Of a stretch of DNA of 64,000 nucleotides, positions 1 through 10,023 are shown piece after piece. The stretch is from Endozoicomonas gorgoniicola (lineage in GTDB: Bacteria > Pseudomonadota > Gammaproteobacteria > Pseudomonadales > Endozoicomonadaceae). The number at the start of each line of letters is the position of its first letter. Position 1 is the first letter of the stretch. The position numbers and the translations under genes are program-made. The notes beneath the pieces are model-generated. The model saw only the letters and a program-made list of their open reading frames with translations, was not told where the DNA came from and ran no database searches. The stretch spans positions 3,056,501-3,120,500 of the forward strand of contig NZ_JAPFCC010000001.1 of assembly GCF_025562715.2 (NCBI RefSeq), in the 5' to 3' direction.

Positions 1-597
1 CTCTTCTGTACGGCTCAGAACTGTTTGCAATCCGGCTAAATCAAGAAGTTCAGATAGCAAGTAAATTAAACGTCTATAAGAAAATAATGGCTTACCTTGA
101 ATGGATAGTAGCTTTGTGGTCTTGAAGTGAGTGACTGTTAGCGTATCTTGGTGTTGAACACTTGTAATTTTGTAAATTTTCCTAATGTTATTATCTTGTT
201 CAATGGCAATTTCAAACTCACTTTTACTACCATCAAGAGAGCAGCAACCAATTTCCTCGATAATAGGTTCAATGTTATCTGAATGAATACCTTTTAGCGT
301 ATAGTTGACACTAAGGAATTCATTTGGATCAATTGTGTCTAACAAAAACTGTGCTAGTTTTGCTCCAAGCTCTTGGTTCTTTCCCAGCTTATGATTTACA
401 GTTGTTGTACCATCTTTATTTAAGTGTAAATCAACAATCGCGTCATAAACTCCTATGCGGCCAATCGTTATTCTTTTTTTCTTATTATTGTCTAATGATT
501 CATTTGATCTCAAGTTTAAAGACTGAGAATTAACAAAATCTTCGACATAAACGTCAATGGATTCTCTTTTTAAATTTAAACTCTTGTAGTTGCTCAT
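1..597 (-). CDS. rnlA: RnlA-type mRNA endoribonuclease toxin (RNase LS), N-terminal part
   Basis: Reading frame open from 597 to the left edge of the window, so only the first ~199 residues are seen (E. coli RnlA has about 357). The N-terminus (YKSLNLKRES), the segment LGAKLAQFLLDTIDPNEF and the segment SIQGKPLFSYRR followed by a LLDLAGL-type helix resemble E. coli RnlA as I remember it. RnlA is an mRNA-cleaving toxin normally paired with RnlB. The ATG at 597 is preferred over one at 603 because GGGGAG lies 8 nt upstream of it and only 2 nt upstream of the other. The gene runs in the cassette sense direction, with its start near the core of the attC at 670, so it is probably a toxin-antitoxin cassette whose antitoxin lies off the left edge. 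Family call is from memory of the protein, no search done. Confidence 0.72.
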   Translation of the reverse strand, partial: MSNYKSLNLKRESIDVYVEDFVNSQSLNLRSNESLDNNKKKRITIGRIGVYDAIVDLHLNKDGTTTVNHKLGKNQELGAKLAQFLLDTIDPNEFLSVNYTLKGIHSDNIEPIIEEIGCCSLDGSKSEFEIAIEQDNNIRKIYKITSVQHQDTLTVTHFKTTKLLSIQGKPLFSYRRLIYLLSELLDLAGLQTVLSRTEE

Positions 598-669
598 TGG
601 CATTACTCCCCAAAAAAACCTATTAATTCTACCATATTTTGTAGAGTAATGTGCGGTAATGTGATAGCA

Positions 670-726
670 ACCTAACGCCTTTATCAGCCGCCGCTGGAAG
701 CGGTCGGATGGATAAATTTGTTATGT
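670..726 (-). other. attC site 1
   Basis: Short attC form. On the minus strand it runs from R'' (ACATAAC) through an imperfect stem with CCGCTTCCAGCGGC to AAAGGC followed by the core GTTAGGT. The core of the cassette to its right is complementary to the inverse core at its other end, as in all cassettes here. Confidence 0.8.
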
Positions 727-861
727 TCACGATTGCACGGAGCTAGAATGTTAACTACACGACCACAGGCAATAAGTCTGGAACTGGAAGATTTGCCAGA
801 CACCCATACTCGGACAGAGAAATATATAGATCATCTGGAAAAGCAAAACGGCAATCTAACT

Positions 862-2585
862 AGTGCCTGTCAGAAAACCCCTGAAAAACCTCTTCTGATT
901 CTGGCGGGCAGGAATTGATAGTGATCAGATTTCACTGCCAACACAGTGCAAGAGCAGTTTTTATACTATGCTGCTCAAAATTTAATCAAAATCACCTATT
1001 TCCGAGCATAGTAAACCCTCACGCATGGCATGATCAAAAGCAAAGGAGCGGGTATCTGGCTCGAAGGTTACTGACGATCTCTGGTCAGAAGAATTTTACC
1101 CAGCCGCTTCAAATTACCGGCAACAACCGCCAGTGCAACGTAGCGCTTAAAACCCTCAATGCCTTTATCCGGGCATTTGTCGAGACCGTTCGCCTCCAGT
1201 GCATTGATATCAGATTCAACGGCTGAGTGTTTTCTTTTTGCCCGAATAAATTCCGGGTGAGATTCCCGCTTTTTGTCAATGGCTGACAGCCTGCCTTTTT
1301 TGGGCAAAACTGCACGTTCCAGCAGCACTTCGAGCTTTTCAAGATTACCCGGACTCCAGAAACCTTTGTCGTAGCTCACCTGGCTTAATGCTGAAAACCG
1401 TTTTTTGGCACCCTCTGCCATAGGCACTGTAACCTGGTCGTCTGTCTGCTTTTGCATGACCTGGTGATGCAGGGTAAAACCAAACTGATCCTGCAACACG
1501 CAAACCCGTAATCCCAACTCCACCGGGGTTCCGGCTTTCCCCTTGCTGATCCACTCGGTGTGAGGTTCAAAAATTGAGAACACCTTCTCATTATGAGGAA
1601 TCTGCTCGTACTCAATAACCCGCCGGTAAATCAGGTCTATCTGATGGTGGCTATGGGCAATGTGGTATTTAAGGTTCTCCAGCCTTGGCTCATCCGGTTG
1701 TTGTTTGGTCAGCAAAGACAAGGTCAATTCAGCTTTGCGGATAATTGAGGTGCTGTACTTGATGTACTCAAGATGAGCCATTTCAACTTCGTGCTGCCGC
1801 AAGCGCTGTTTCAATTCACAGGTAGCGCTGGAATGCTTCAGGTTTCGTGCTTTGTTATAACGCTTGCGGTGCTGATCCTTCAGGTATTCACGCTGACGCC
1901 AGCCCGGCAGTCGATACTGGTCAGATAGAGCTGACGCAAACTCGATACTCTTACGACAAGCGTCGCTCAATAAGCCGATATCCGTAGGAAAGTGGACATC
2001 GGTTTTAACTACGAACGAATCGGCACGGCCATGTAGCGGTTCATCTTTTTTTTTACGAGCTGATGACCTGCTGCCACTATAATCTGGTTTACCTGATCCA
2101 GTATTTCCGGCGTGAAGCAGCTGATATTATCCTGCAGTGTCTGAGTATGGTAAGAGTGCGTGCAGTAAGGGCCGTGACCCAGCATTTTCCTGAGAGTGCC
2201 ATGCTCATTAGCCAGTTCTTTCAGGCGGTCGTAGTCGCAGTTAGTGACCAGGCGAAGTGTGCCAAACACCAGTATTTTCCAGAACTCCATACCAGGACGG
2301 CCATTGTTTTTGTCTGTGGAAGTCATGGTGTCGAGTACTTGAAAAACCTGATTACGCAGCTCAAGGTTTGTCCATATGTGCTGCAAAGCTTTCAGCAGAC
2401 GGGGGATGTCGTCTCTTGACTTAGCGTCAAAGGTGATGGCAGAGATATCAACCTCGCCCAACTGCATTTGTGGGTTGATGGTTTGGCGCATAAATGTGAA
2501 AACAGCCTGTTTTGTAAAATCTTCGAGAACTATATGGGGCTGCAGGCTGCTGTTTTCAAGTGTTTGAGGGTTTTCGGACAGGCAC
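862..2585 (-). mobile_element. ISNCY (ISDol1-like) copy A
   Basis: 1724 bp. Ends match as inverted repeats AGTGCCTGTC...GACAGGCACT and are flanked by a direct AACT duplication (858-861, 2586-2589). A second copy of equal length is at 14982-16705. Confidence 0.85.
1068..2491 (-). CDS. ISNCY-family transposase, read through a -1 frameshift
   Basis: Two frames: an N-terminal part (2491 to 2009, 160 residues if terminated, starting MRQTINPQMQLGEVDIS) and a C-terminal part ending at 1068. The second frame is -1 to the first. A homopolymer A run followed by G (around 2043-2053, minus strand; slippery A-AAA-AAG) joins them so that KKK continues as DEPL...ADSFVVKTDVHFPTD, the expected continuation for this transposase type, giving about 474 residues. 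The same arrangement is present in the second copy, so it is not a private mutation. Motifs GRPGMEFWKILVFGTLRL and YDRLKELANEH fit ISDol1-type transposases as I know them. Confidence 0.75.
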
Positions 2586-2708
2586 TAACTATGTTGGTTA
2601 AAGTGCTTGCAAGAGCATTAAAGAAGGCTGATCTAGAGTCTAAAAAATGGCAAGAAGCTATGGAATTTCTGAGTAAAAATGGACTTGATAACCCACTACG
2701 CTGAGTGA

Positions 2709-2785
2709 ACATAACGCCTGGTTCAGCCGCGTGCCGAAGGCACGTCGGGTGAGCAAAGCGAACGAACTGCAACCATTTGTTAGGC
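2709..2785 (-). other. attC site 2
   Basis: Long attC form used repeatedly here: R'' GCCTAAC, central hairpin GTGCCTTCGGCAC, R' preceded by CCAGGC with core GTTATGT. R'' GCCTAAC pairs with the GTTAGGC core of its own cassette. Confidence 0.88.
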
Positions 2786-2793
2786 TTCTGGGC

Positions 2794-3138
2794 TCAATTG
2801 AAGCCACATACTTGACCATTGATATCTATGATAACTGTTTTATGACCAGAGTCAGTGTTTAGCATTAATATATATTCAACATCATCATCTTTATAAAAGC
2901 AGATTATAGAATAAATCTGTCGAACATTTATATCAGAAGGTCTGACATGTGCTGTATCCCAATAATTAGCAAGGTTTGGGTTTCGAACAAATAGCCCAGG
3001 TAAATAATGAATTACAACTCTTCCAATGCCTTGATAGAACCAAGCTCTAACACCATCAACAGTTATGAAGTCATTAGATCCATAGCTTGATATAGAAAAA
3101 GCAGTAAAAAATATGAACACACGCATTAAGAAATTCAC
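2794..3138 (-). CDS. Small putative exported protein, unknown function
   Basis: About 114 residues from GTG at 3138, or 110 from ATG at 3126. The N-terminus (MRVFIFFTAFSISSYGS) looks like a signal peptide with cleavage around SSYGS. The mature part is hydrophilic with an aromatic pattern and ends NGQVCGFN; no family recognised. The gene is in the cassette sense direction and stops 10 nt before R''. About 310 bases upstream (3139-3452) hold no gene but contain a perfect palindrome TACGATCGTA near 3243-3252, which could belong to a promoter or operator. Confidence 0.6.
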   Translation of the reverse strand: MNFLMRVFIFFTAFSISSYGSNDFITVDGVRAWFYQGIGRVVIHYLPGLFVRNPNLANYWDTAHVRPSDINVRQIYSIICFYKDDDVEYILMLNTDSGHKTVIIDINGQVCGFN

Positions 3139-3452
3139 AATAATAGCTTCACGTAAGTACTTCGGTAATCTTCATTACCACCAAGTGTAAGCACTTCTAC
3201 AGCATATTTTTTGGAATTTTAGTTTTCATGGAGTACGGTCATACGATCGTACGGTTAAGTGCTAAAAAATCTACCTTGACTGAAATCTCCATGGTCATCA
3301 AATTACATTACGATAGTTCAGTGTTTCTGTAGATGCCTTATACCAAGCTCTGCAGAAATCGCTACTCACGCAAAGTTAGCTTACGAATAATGGTAATGCA
3401 ATCGGTAATTGAAAACATCGGTTGGACTACTTAGTTGAGGTCTGAAGTAGAA

Positions 3453-3511
3453 GCCTAACGCCTTTATCAACGGTGTGCCGTAGGCGCATCCGTTGGATGA
3501 AATTGTTATGC
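3453..3511 (-). other. attC site 3
   Basis: Short attC: R'' GCATAAC (minus strand of 3505-3511), stem with ATCCAACGGATGCGCC / GGCACACCGTTGATA, R' GTTAGGC after AAAGGC. Closes the cassette that begins at 3743. Confidence 0.85.
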
Positions 3512-3536
3512 GCCGGTAGGCACAGAGGTTAAGAGT

Positions 3537-3743
3537 ATGAAAACAAAACGACAGGAAATTTCTTTTGATGATCACTACAAGGGTGATGATTATTCATACT
3601 GGGGCAGAGCCTTATTAAAGATCGCTGAATATTTTGGCGAGTATGTAAATCTAAAAATGGGTTGGCATGAACCCTTTGAAGAAGGTAAAACTCCGTTTGA
3701 AGCGTTTCTGGAAGAATACCCTGAACATTCTGAAGGCGCATAA
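3537..3743 (+). CDS. Small acidic cassette protein, unknown
   Basis: 68 residues, ATG at 3537, rich in acidic and aromatic residues (ISFDDHYKGDDYSYWGRALL; FEAFLEEYPEHSEGA). Amino-acid composition looks genuine, unlike the opposite frame. It runs against the cassette direction and its TAA stop lies inside the R' box of attC 4 (GCATAAC). No homolog recognised; soluble, no signal peptide. Confidence 0.55.
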   Translation: MKTKRQEISFDDHYKGDDYSYWGRALLKIAEYFGEYVNLKMGWHEPFEEGKTPFEAFLEEYPEHSEGA

Positions 3744-3814
3744 CGCCTGGTTCAGCCGCGTGCCGAAGGCACGTCGGGTGAGCGAAGCGAACGAACTGCA
3801 ACCATTTGTTAGGT
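3738..3814 (-). other. attC site 4, R'' box duplicated by IS66
   Basis: Long attC form. Its right end (TGTTAGGT, 3807-3814) is the 8-bp target duplicated by the IS66 element; the second copy is at 5606-5613. Confidence 0.85.
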
Positions 3815-5605
3815 GTAACTGCTCAAAATTGACTGGCAAATCAACCTCTACAGGTCAAAGAAAGTTATCCTGATCTTTCGTATATTTCACCGTATGCACC
3901 TGCCTGACTCACTATTCTCCAGTACAGACAATGAACAGTTGCGTTCATTCGTCAAAAACCTTCTCGACACGGTCGAGAAGCAATCTGTGCAAATTGAAAG
4001 GCAGCGCGTTCAGATCGAACAGCTGGTCGAAGAGAACGAACAGCTTCGAGCAGAAATTCGCCACCTGAAGAAGCACAAGGGCAAGCCTAAAATCAGGCCT
4101 AATGTCTCGGACAAGGGCGATGATCAGGAAGACAGCTCTTCTGCGGAAGACACTGATCAGGCTGCCGGGAAAAGTGACACTGATCGTCCGCCGAAAAGTA
4201 AACGACCACGATCACAAGAAGCCGGTGAAACCGCTGCACCACCAATGACTGTTGACCGAGAGGAAATCTGTTCAATCGCTGCTCCCGGTGAGAACTGGCG
4301 CTTCAAGTGCTATATCGACTTTTTCCATACTGAGCTGGACTTGCGTTTTGTCACTACTCGCTACAGGCGTGAGTATTACACAACTCCGGAAGGCGGGGTG
4401 TCAGCCCCGCTACCTGATCATGTGAAAGACCGTTTTGGCGACAACCTGAAAGCCCATCTGCTGGATTTTTATCATTCATGCAGTACGACACAGCCACTAC
4501 TGCTATCTTGGCTGCACGACCATGGATGCTCAATATCAGAAGGTTCCCTGAGCAACATCCTGACGAAAGGCCATGATATTTTCCACCAGGAAAAAGAAGA
4601 ATTGCTGGAAGCAGGGCTGACTTGCTCTGATTATCTCCAGGCCGACGACACAGGTGCTCGCCACCAAGGAAAAAACGGCTACTGCCTGTTTATCGGCAAC
4701 CCTTATTTTTCCTACTTCCATAGCAGCGACAGTAAGAGCAGGATTAATTTCCTGGGCTGTCTGCAAGGGCAGCAGCGGCTTTATCTTCTCAACGACGTTG
4801 CCATTGACTACATGGAGAATCAGGTTGATGTGTCGAAGAAGTGGATCACTGCGCTATCCGAATGCGGCGAGAAGCGTTTCTCAACAGAAGAAGAGTGGGA
4901 GAGCTTCCTTAACAGCATTGGTTGTGCTGCCCCGCAACAAAGGCGCTGGGCGACAGAGGGTGTTTTAAAGGCCGCATTGATGCTCAATCATCGCCTTGAG
5001 AACCTGATTATCCATAGCGATGGAGCCCGGCAGTTTGATACAGCCTTTCAGCATTCGCTGTGTTGGTACCATGCGGGAAGAAACATGGACAAGCTGATAC
5101 CGGCCAATGACCTGGAACGAGCCGCCCGTGACACCGTGCAGGATCAGTACTGGTGCCTCTACGACGACATTGAGGCCTACCAGAAAAAACCAACGGACAA
5201 GGAGAAACAGAAGCTCTACCAGGAGTTTGATCGTTGGGTAACACAGCGGGTTGACTACCCTGCCTTGCAGGCTGAGTTGGGCAAACTGATGGTTGTCAGG
5301 GAAGAGCTGTTATTGGTTCTTGAGTATCCGTGGCTGCCACTGCACAACAACCTGAGCGAGAGGCAGATCAGAGAGTATGTGAAACGGCGAAAGGTTAGCG
5401 GTGGTACCCGGAGTAAACTTGGGAGGAAATGCCGCGACACCTTTGCCAGTTTGAAAAAGACCTGTAAACAACACGGGGTGTCCTTTGCCAACTATCTCAG
5501 GGACAGGCTGACTGGAACCAATCTGATTCCGCAGCTGGGGCATCTCATCCTGAAGGCATCAGGCTATCAGGAAACGGTTCTTGCCAATGGAATATGAGCA
5601 GTTAC
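3815..5605 (+). mobile_element. IS66-family element, single-ORF type, copy A
   Basis: 1791 bp with terminal repeats GTAACTGCTC...GAGCAGTTAC and an 8-bp duplication TGTTAGGT, both typical of IS66. Identical in length to the copy at 56706-58496; a 123-bp end remnant is at 59878-60000. Confidence 0.9.
3894..5597 (+). CDS. IS66-family transposase (TnpC-like, 567 aa)
   Basis: Starts MHLPDSLFSS. Residues ~15-65 form a coiled coil (repeated EQLRxxI type heptads), followed by a charged linker. The catalytic domain has acidic residues in QADDTGARHQG and HSDGARQFD, and the conserved C-terminal NNLSERQIR with the glutamate, giving a DDE triad. No tnpA or tnpB accompanies it, unlike the three-gene IS66 elements in this window. 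Frame appears intact. Confidence 0.88.
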   Translation: MHLPDSLFSSTDNEQLRSFVKNLLDTVEKQSVQIERQRVQIEQLVEENEQLRAEIRHLKKHKGKPKIRPNVSDKGDDQEDSSSAEDTDQAAGKSDTDRPPKSKRPRSQEAGETAAPPMTVDREEICSIAAPGENWRFKCYIDFFHTELDLRFVTTRYRREYYTTPEGGVSAPLPDHVKDRFGDNLKAHLLDFYHSCSTTQPLLLSWLHDHGCSISEGSLSNILTKGHDIFHQEKEELLEAGLTCSDYLQADDTGARHQGKNGYCLFIGNPYFSYFHSSDSKSRINFLGCLQGQQRLYLLNDVAIDYMENQVDVSKKWITALSECGEKRFSTEEEWESFLNSIGCAAPQQRRWATEGVLKAALMLNHRLENLIIHSDGARQFDTAFQHSLCWYHAGRNMDKLIPANDLERAARDTVQDQYWCLYDDIEAYQKKPTDKEKQKLYQEFDRWVTQRVDYPALQAELGKLMVVREELLLVLEYPWLPLHNNLSERQIREYVKRRKVSGGTRSKLGRKCRDTFASLKKTCKQHGVSFANYLRDRLTGTNLIPQLGHLILKASGYQETVLANGI

Positions 5606-6136
5606 TGTTAGGTGCCCTCGCAACTCCATTGTTGTTTATTGGCACCCAACTTGAAACAACTCCTCTTGCCGTTTGCTGCGGACTCACCGCTATAAACTGC
5701 TGAGTAAGGCAGAGGAGTTGAATTTAAACTCTGAGACAAAAAAGTATAGAGCTTTTTGAAGCTCAACCGTGGAACCGATCCCAAAACCATCAAGTTAACA
5801 TGAGCCCACTATCAGCATTTGCTGAGAAGGTACCAAGTTAATACTGGCGTTACCCGTTTCTTTAAATGAGAACCAAAACTTACTCGCCAGAAACGCTGAA
5901 GTTTCACCAAGCCTGAGGGAAATTCATTCGTCCCAAGCTGCCCCGAAACCAAAAGGCTGAAAGTTTGAAATAACTCAACCGTGGAACGGAACCAAAGCTG
6001 AAGGTTGATCTGAAATTTCTGCCAGAAAGACCAAGCCAAAAAACTCTCAACACAAACAGAAGTTGCATATTGGCTCTGTGTAAAACTCGCAGCGCAGACA
6101 GAACCTTAAGATATAAACCTTTGTTTGACCTCAGGC
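5606..6136 (-). other. Coding-poor cassette, family A, copy 1
   Basis: About 530 bp between attC 4 and attC 5, occurring again at 25347-25714 (truncated) and 42793-43313. The only frame preserved between the two full copies is a 54-codon ORF at complement(5904..6068), MQLLFVLRVFW..., differing at three residues from that at 42861-43025. The cassette has an internal repeat (GTTCCACGGTTGAG occurs twice). Either a very small aromatic-rich peptide or an RNA/regulatory cassette; I cannot decide. Confidence 0.55.
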
Positions 6137-6221
6137 ACCTAACGCCTGCTTCAGCCGCGCGCCAACGGCGCGTCGGGTGGAGGGGCAACGCCCCGGAACG
6201 AACTGGAAGCATTTGTTATAA
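6137..6221 (-). other. attC site 5
   Basis: Variant long attC with the hairpin GCGCGCCGTTGGCGCGC and an extra GGGGCGTTGCCCC hairpin; R'' TTATAAC, R' GTTAGGT after CAGGC. Confidence 0.85.
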
Positions 6222-6471
6222 CACGTCCAGATTTTTGTGATGATTTATTTATTCAGACCTCTCAATTCATGATGAGCTGGCTCTATTATGCACATTCTTT
6301 TTCTCCAAGGTATTGAGTGAATCGCAACAAATAGCCATCAGGGTCTTGAATTAAAAACTCTTTCTGACCAGATAAAATGGAACCTACTTCATACCAAGAC
6401 TCTTCAAGATCACGATAAAAGTTAAATTCTTGTTTAATTAGATGATCATATACAGGCTGAATATCTGTTAG

Positions 6472-8191
6472 CCCGAATATTTCATAAATGAGCAACAAGT
6501 TCCGGAAAAAACATCCCATTCTGATTTTTTCGGAGGTCTGTTGCTCTACTGTCCATGAAAAAGGTATTACAACCCGAACTCACCATTAATTCGGATGTTT
6601 TTTGATCAGCACCTGCTTTTTCAGGACAACAGAATTCCCCAACACTCTTTCTGTTGGTCGCTATTTTATTCTGATTGAGTTTATGAAGCTGACTATCCCG
6701 GTCGAGGCAGCGGCATTGAATAAAAGACTTCGGTTATATGCTGCAAAAGCCCTTTTATTGGACAGCTGCGGGGCAAGTGAAGTTTGATTCGGTCTTTATA
6801 CTCAACCACTTTAACCGCGACCTTACAAAGTTTTGTGATCACGGTTGATGGCTGTGCCTTTTCCAGCTCCGTACCTTTCAGTGCCTTGGTTCTCAGCTCA
6901 TAGTGAAGAACATAAGCAGCGCAGGCGTAAAACATTCTCAGGTGATTTGCCAGAAAGCCCTGATCTGACAAGCGATCACCGGACAAATCACTTTTCAGAT
7001 GCTTAATGAAGTTCTCATCCTGCCCTCTGGGACAATAAAGGTCTTCATATATTTCCTCGGGGGAAGCCTCCATCATCGAAGTCACAATAAAGCGGGGATT
7101 GTCGCCTTTCTGGTTGACCTCTGCCTTATAGATTATCCGGGTGTCCAGCCCTTTCCAGCTTTTTGCCTGATAGTCCGTTTCTCCGTAGAGCCTGAGTCGC
7201 TCAGGCTCTGGCATGTTGTTCAGTTTTGCCAGCCCGGTTTTAACGTCGAGAGCTTTCCGCGCTTCATCCAGTAACTCTTTGGCTTTAGGTCGCAAGGCCG
7301 TCTTGTGTCCTGCGCCTTTTCCCAGCACGTAGTCGGAGTGAGGGTCATCCTGAACAACCTGCATTAACTCTGGTTGGGCAAAGTGGCTATCCCCACGAAC
7401 CAGTAAATGGGTTTTCGGCCATCTTGTACGGATCAGCTTAATGAGGCGCTGGAGAATAGCTGCATTCTCTCGGCCTGTGGGTGTTTTTCCAGGACGCAGG
7501 ATCGAAGTGATCAGCTTGCCGCTGAGCCCCTCAAAGATCATTAAGGGCAAGTAACAGTAGTCTTGATATTTGGCGTTGAACAGGTTCATCTGCTGGCCGC
7601 CATGGGTGATAGCAGGCGTATGATCCAGGTCGATAATGATGGCTAATGGCGGGTATTCATAACTGCTGATGAAGTGATCAGCCAGTGCTTTGGTCATATT
7701 ATAAATATCCCGTTTGGTCATGGACTGACCAAGCCTTGTATACGTTGGAGCGGAAGCCAGATGGTTATCATCGTCCAGTGGGTTTCTTCCATTGGCAAGC
7801 TCAAAGATTGGGTCTTTACGCAGATGGTTGCTGTCGTTTGCATCTTCATAACCACAGGCCATTTGCAGAACTCTTTGGGCAATGAGTTCTTGCAGGGTGT
7901 GGTCGATGTAGGATTGATGACGTTTATCGTCAATGCCGTCAGTCAGCCTGGATATGATACCGCTGTGAAGCATTGTTTCACGTAGCATCAGGGCGCCAAA
8001 ATCAGAGGATAATTCTCCGCCATTGGAGTCTGCCCGGATAGTTTTTCCGTTGGAGGGGTGAAAACGAAGCTGTTCTTGTGTAAATTTGTTCATGGCAAGT
8101 TCCGGTTTGCTTCTTCCGAAGCATTTTTTTGGTCGACCCAATTATATCAAGTGATTGGGCGGAACTTGCCTCTTTTTATGAAATATCCGGG
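6472..8191 (-). mobile_element. IS1380-family element copy A
   Basis: 1720 bp, ends CCCGAATATTTCATAAA / TTTATGAAATATCCGGG, 4-bp duplication TTAG (6468-6471, 8192-8195). A same-length copy lies at 48915-50634. Confidence 0.88.
6693..8093 (-). CDS. IS1380-family transposase
   Basis: 466 residues from ATG at 8093 (MNKFTQEQLRFHPSNGK), the usual start of this family; an upstream in-frame start at 8141 would add 16 residues and is less likely. DDE-type: acidic residues in IIDLDHTPAITHGGQQ and LLVRGDSHFAQPELM, and the C-terminal region RGQDENFIKHLKSD. Intact frame. Confidence 0.88.
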   Translation of the reverse strand: MNKFTQEQLRFHPSNGKTIRADSNGGELSSDFGALMLRETMLHSGIISRLTDGIDDKRHQSYIDHTLQELIAQRVLQMACGYEDANDSNHLRKDPIFELANGRNPLDDDNHLASAPTYTRLGQSMTKRDIYNMTKALADHFISSYEYPPLAIIIDLDHTPAITHGGQQMNLFNAKYQDYCYLPLMIFEGLSGKLITSILRPGKTPTGRENAAILQRLIKLIRTRWPKTHLLVRGDSHFAQPELMQVVQDDPHSDYVLGKGAGHKTALRPKAKELLDEARKALDVKTGLAKLNNMPEPERLRLYGETDYQAKSWKGLDTRIIYKAEVNQKGDNPRFIVTSMMEASPEEIYEDLYCPRGQDENFIKHLKSDLSGDRLSDQGFLANHLRMFYACAAYVLHYELRTKALKGTELEKAQPSTVITKLCKVAVKVVEYKDRIKLHLPRSCPIKGLLQHITEVFYSMPLPRPG

Positions 8192-8413
8192 TTAGTTCTA
8201 TTTGGAAATTTATTCCACGGCCTAGCGGATATACAAGCTCACCTGTATTCCAACCATTTTGATGAATTTCCTCAATCATTATTTGAACTTTCTCTATCTC
8301 AAGGTAAGCAAATTTAGGTTTATCTCTTTTATTCCTAACAGAAAAACCAAGAAGTTGAGTATAGAACTCGAAAGAAGTTTCAAAGGTAAGCGGTTGGGGA
8401 ACTCCATCTACCC

Positions 8414-9967
8414 CTATTTCCACCAATCCGCTATTTTTAAATCATCCTGTGTGAGCTTCATAGGCAACAGGTGTTCGACACTGCTGCCTTTGGATAGCTG
8501 AGGTAATTTAGACAGTACGTAGCGGAACCATGCATAAGGCTCCAGACCGTTGGCTTTGGCCGTTTCGATCAGGCTGTACAACACTGCGCTGGCTTTGGCT
8601 CCATCTACGCATTGGGCGAAGAGCCAGTTTTTGCGACCGATCACAAAGGGTTTTATCGCTCGCTCTGCGGCATTGTTGTCAATGTCCAGCAGTCCGCTAT
8701 CGAGGTAGCGCATCAGATAAGGCCACTGATTTTGCGCATAAGTAATGGCTTTGCCCAGCTTGTTTTTCGGGGCTATTTTCGGTTGCTGCCTGTCCAGCCA
8801 TTTTTTCAGCTTATCCATAACCGGTCGGCTTTCCGATTGCCGGATCTGGAAGCGTTCTTCAACAGATTTGTCTTTGATCCTTCGCTCTATGGCGTAGAGC
8901 GTCTGGATCATGTTCAGCACCTGGGCCGGTTTGCTGATTTTAGTTTGCGGCCCACCCTTCTTTTTGGGGATGGCGTCCAGAGCTTCCTTGAATTTTCTGC
9001 GGGCGTGCGCCAGGCAGCCAACCAGTTTAATCTCCGGCTGCTTGCTGCTCAGGGTTTTATAGGCAGGTAAGCCGTCACACTGTAAATAGCCGCTAAAACC
9101 TGACAAAAACGCTTGTGGCCGTCCGTGATCCCGACCTGACTGGTAGTTGTACAACACAACGGGAGAGCCCAGCTGTCCTGTCGTACGATACAGCCACATG
9201 TAGGACTTGTTTTGCGGTGTACGATCAGGTTCGTTCAATACCTGTAGTGGTGTTTCATCCGCCTGGATGCATGGCTGCTTAACCAGCATCTTCTGTAAAG
9301 TGTCGTACAGTGGCTGAAGTAAAACCGACACCCTGATCATCCATTCAGCCATGGACGCACGACGGATTTCTACGCCCATGCGCTTGAGGATAAACTCCTG
9401 ACGGTACAGTGGCAGGGCGTCACAGTATTTACTGGTGATAATCCAGGCCAGCAGGCCGGGGGTGGCAATACTCTTGGGGATAGGCAGTTTCGGCATCGGC
9501 GCGGTCTTGACGCCAGACTCGCACTCACAGCGATACTTTAACCGCTGAAATTCAATGACTTTAACCTGGGCCGGAACAATATCCAGCTTGCAGCTGCTTT
9601 CGTGACCAAACGCCTGAAGCTCTTTGCCACAGCAGTCGCATTGTTTTTCTTCTTCGGAGACATCCAGCGTTACAACATCACGGGGCAGGTCTTCAGATAA
9701 TGTTTTTCTGACAGGCTTTTTCCGCTGGTGAGCCTCAATGGTTTGGGTTTCAGGCTCTTGCTCTTCTTCAGTGGCTTCTTCAGCCAGTTCTTCCGCTTCA
9801 TTAAAGAGCAGTCCCTGATCTTCAAAACGTTCGCTGGAGGAACCAAATTTCTTATGCTGATATAACCGGAACTGTTCTTCATACCACGCCAGTTTCGTCT
9901 TCAGCTGGATAATTTCCAACTGAAGCGATTCAAAGGTCGGGCTGTCTGGCGTAGTGATCGTATTCAT
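8414..9967 (-). CDS. tnpC: IS66 transposase TnpC
   Basis: 517 residues. N-terminal leucine-rich helix, then a zinc-binding part (QCDCCGKEL ... RCECESG), then the catalytic domain with QADETPLQVL, LQCDGLPAYK and the C-terminal NNAAERAIKPFVIGRKNW. Third gene of the tnpA-tnpB-tnpC operon. Intact. Confidence 0.92.
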   Translation of the reverse strand: MNTITTPDSPTFESLQLEIIQLKTKLAWYEEQFRLYQHKKFGSSSERFEDQGLLFNEAEELAEEATEEEQEPETQTIEAHQRKKPVRKTLSEDLPRDVVTLDVSEEEKQCDCCGKELQAFGHESSCKLDIVPAQVKVIEFQRLKYRCECESGVKTAPMPKLPIPKSIATPGLLAWIITSKYCDALPLYRQEFILKRMGVEIRRASMAEWMIRVSVLLQPLYDTLQKMLVKQPCIQADETPLQVLNEPDRTPQNKSYMWLYRTTGQLGSPVVLYNYQSGRDHGRPQAFLSGFSGYLQCDGLPAYKTLSSKQPEIKLVGCLAHARRKFKEALDAIPKKKGGPQTKISKPAQVLNMIQTLYAIERRIKDKSVEERFQIRQSESRPVMDKLKKWLDRQQPKIAPKNKLGKAITYAQNQWPYLMRYLDSGLLDIDNNAAERAIKPFVIGRKNWLFAQCVDGAKASAVLYSLIETAKANGLEPYAWFRYVLSKLPQLSKGSSVEHLLPMKLTQDDLKIADWWK

Positions 9968-10023
9968 GTCGTTTATTATCCGACAGGCGCCCTGTAGTTT
10001 GCATTGAAGCAGGTCATGGCAAT

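Larger units (their letters stand above)
748..2704 (+). pseudogene. Small cassette protein split by ISNCY
   Basis: ATG at 748 is preceded by GGAG. Codons run to the insertion at 861/862 and resume after the element at 2590. Removing 862-2585 and one AACT duplication restores one uninterrupted frame of 75 residues ending in TGA at 2702-2704. The product is hydrophilic and helical (LARALKKADLESKKWQEA in the C-terminal half) with no signal peptide; I do not recognise it. The gene is antisense to the cassette direction, ends next to the attC R' box and would need its own promoter. The current locus encodes only a truncated peptide. Confidence 0.6.

Noticed and set aside
3529..3801. 90-codon minus-strand ORF opposite the 68-residue protein
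   Set aside because: Begins in the attC and has shadow-like composition; the plus-strand frame looks genuine.
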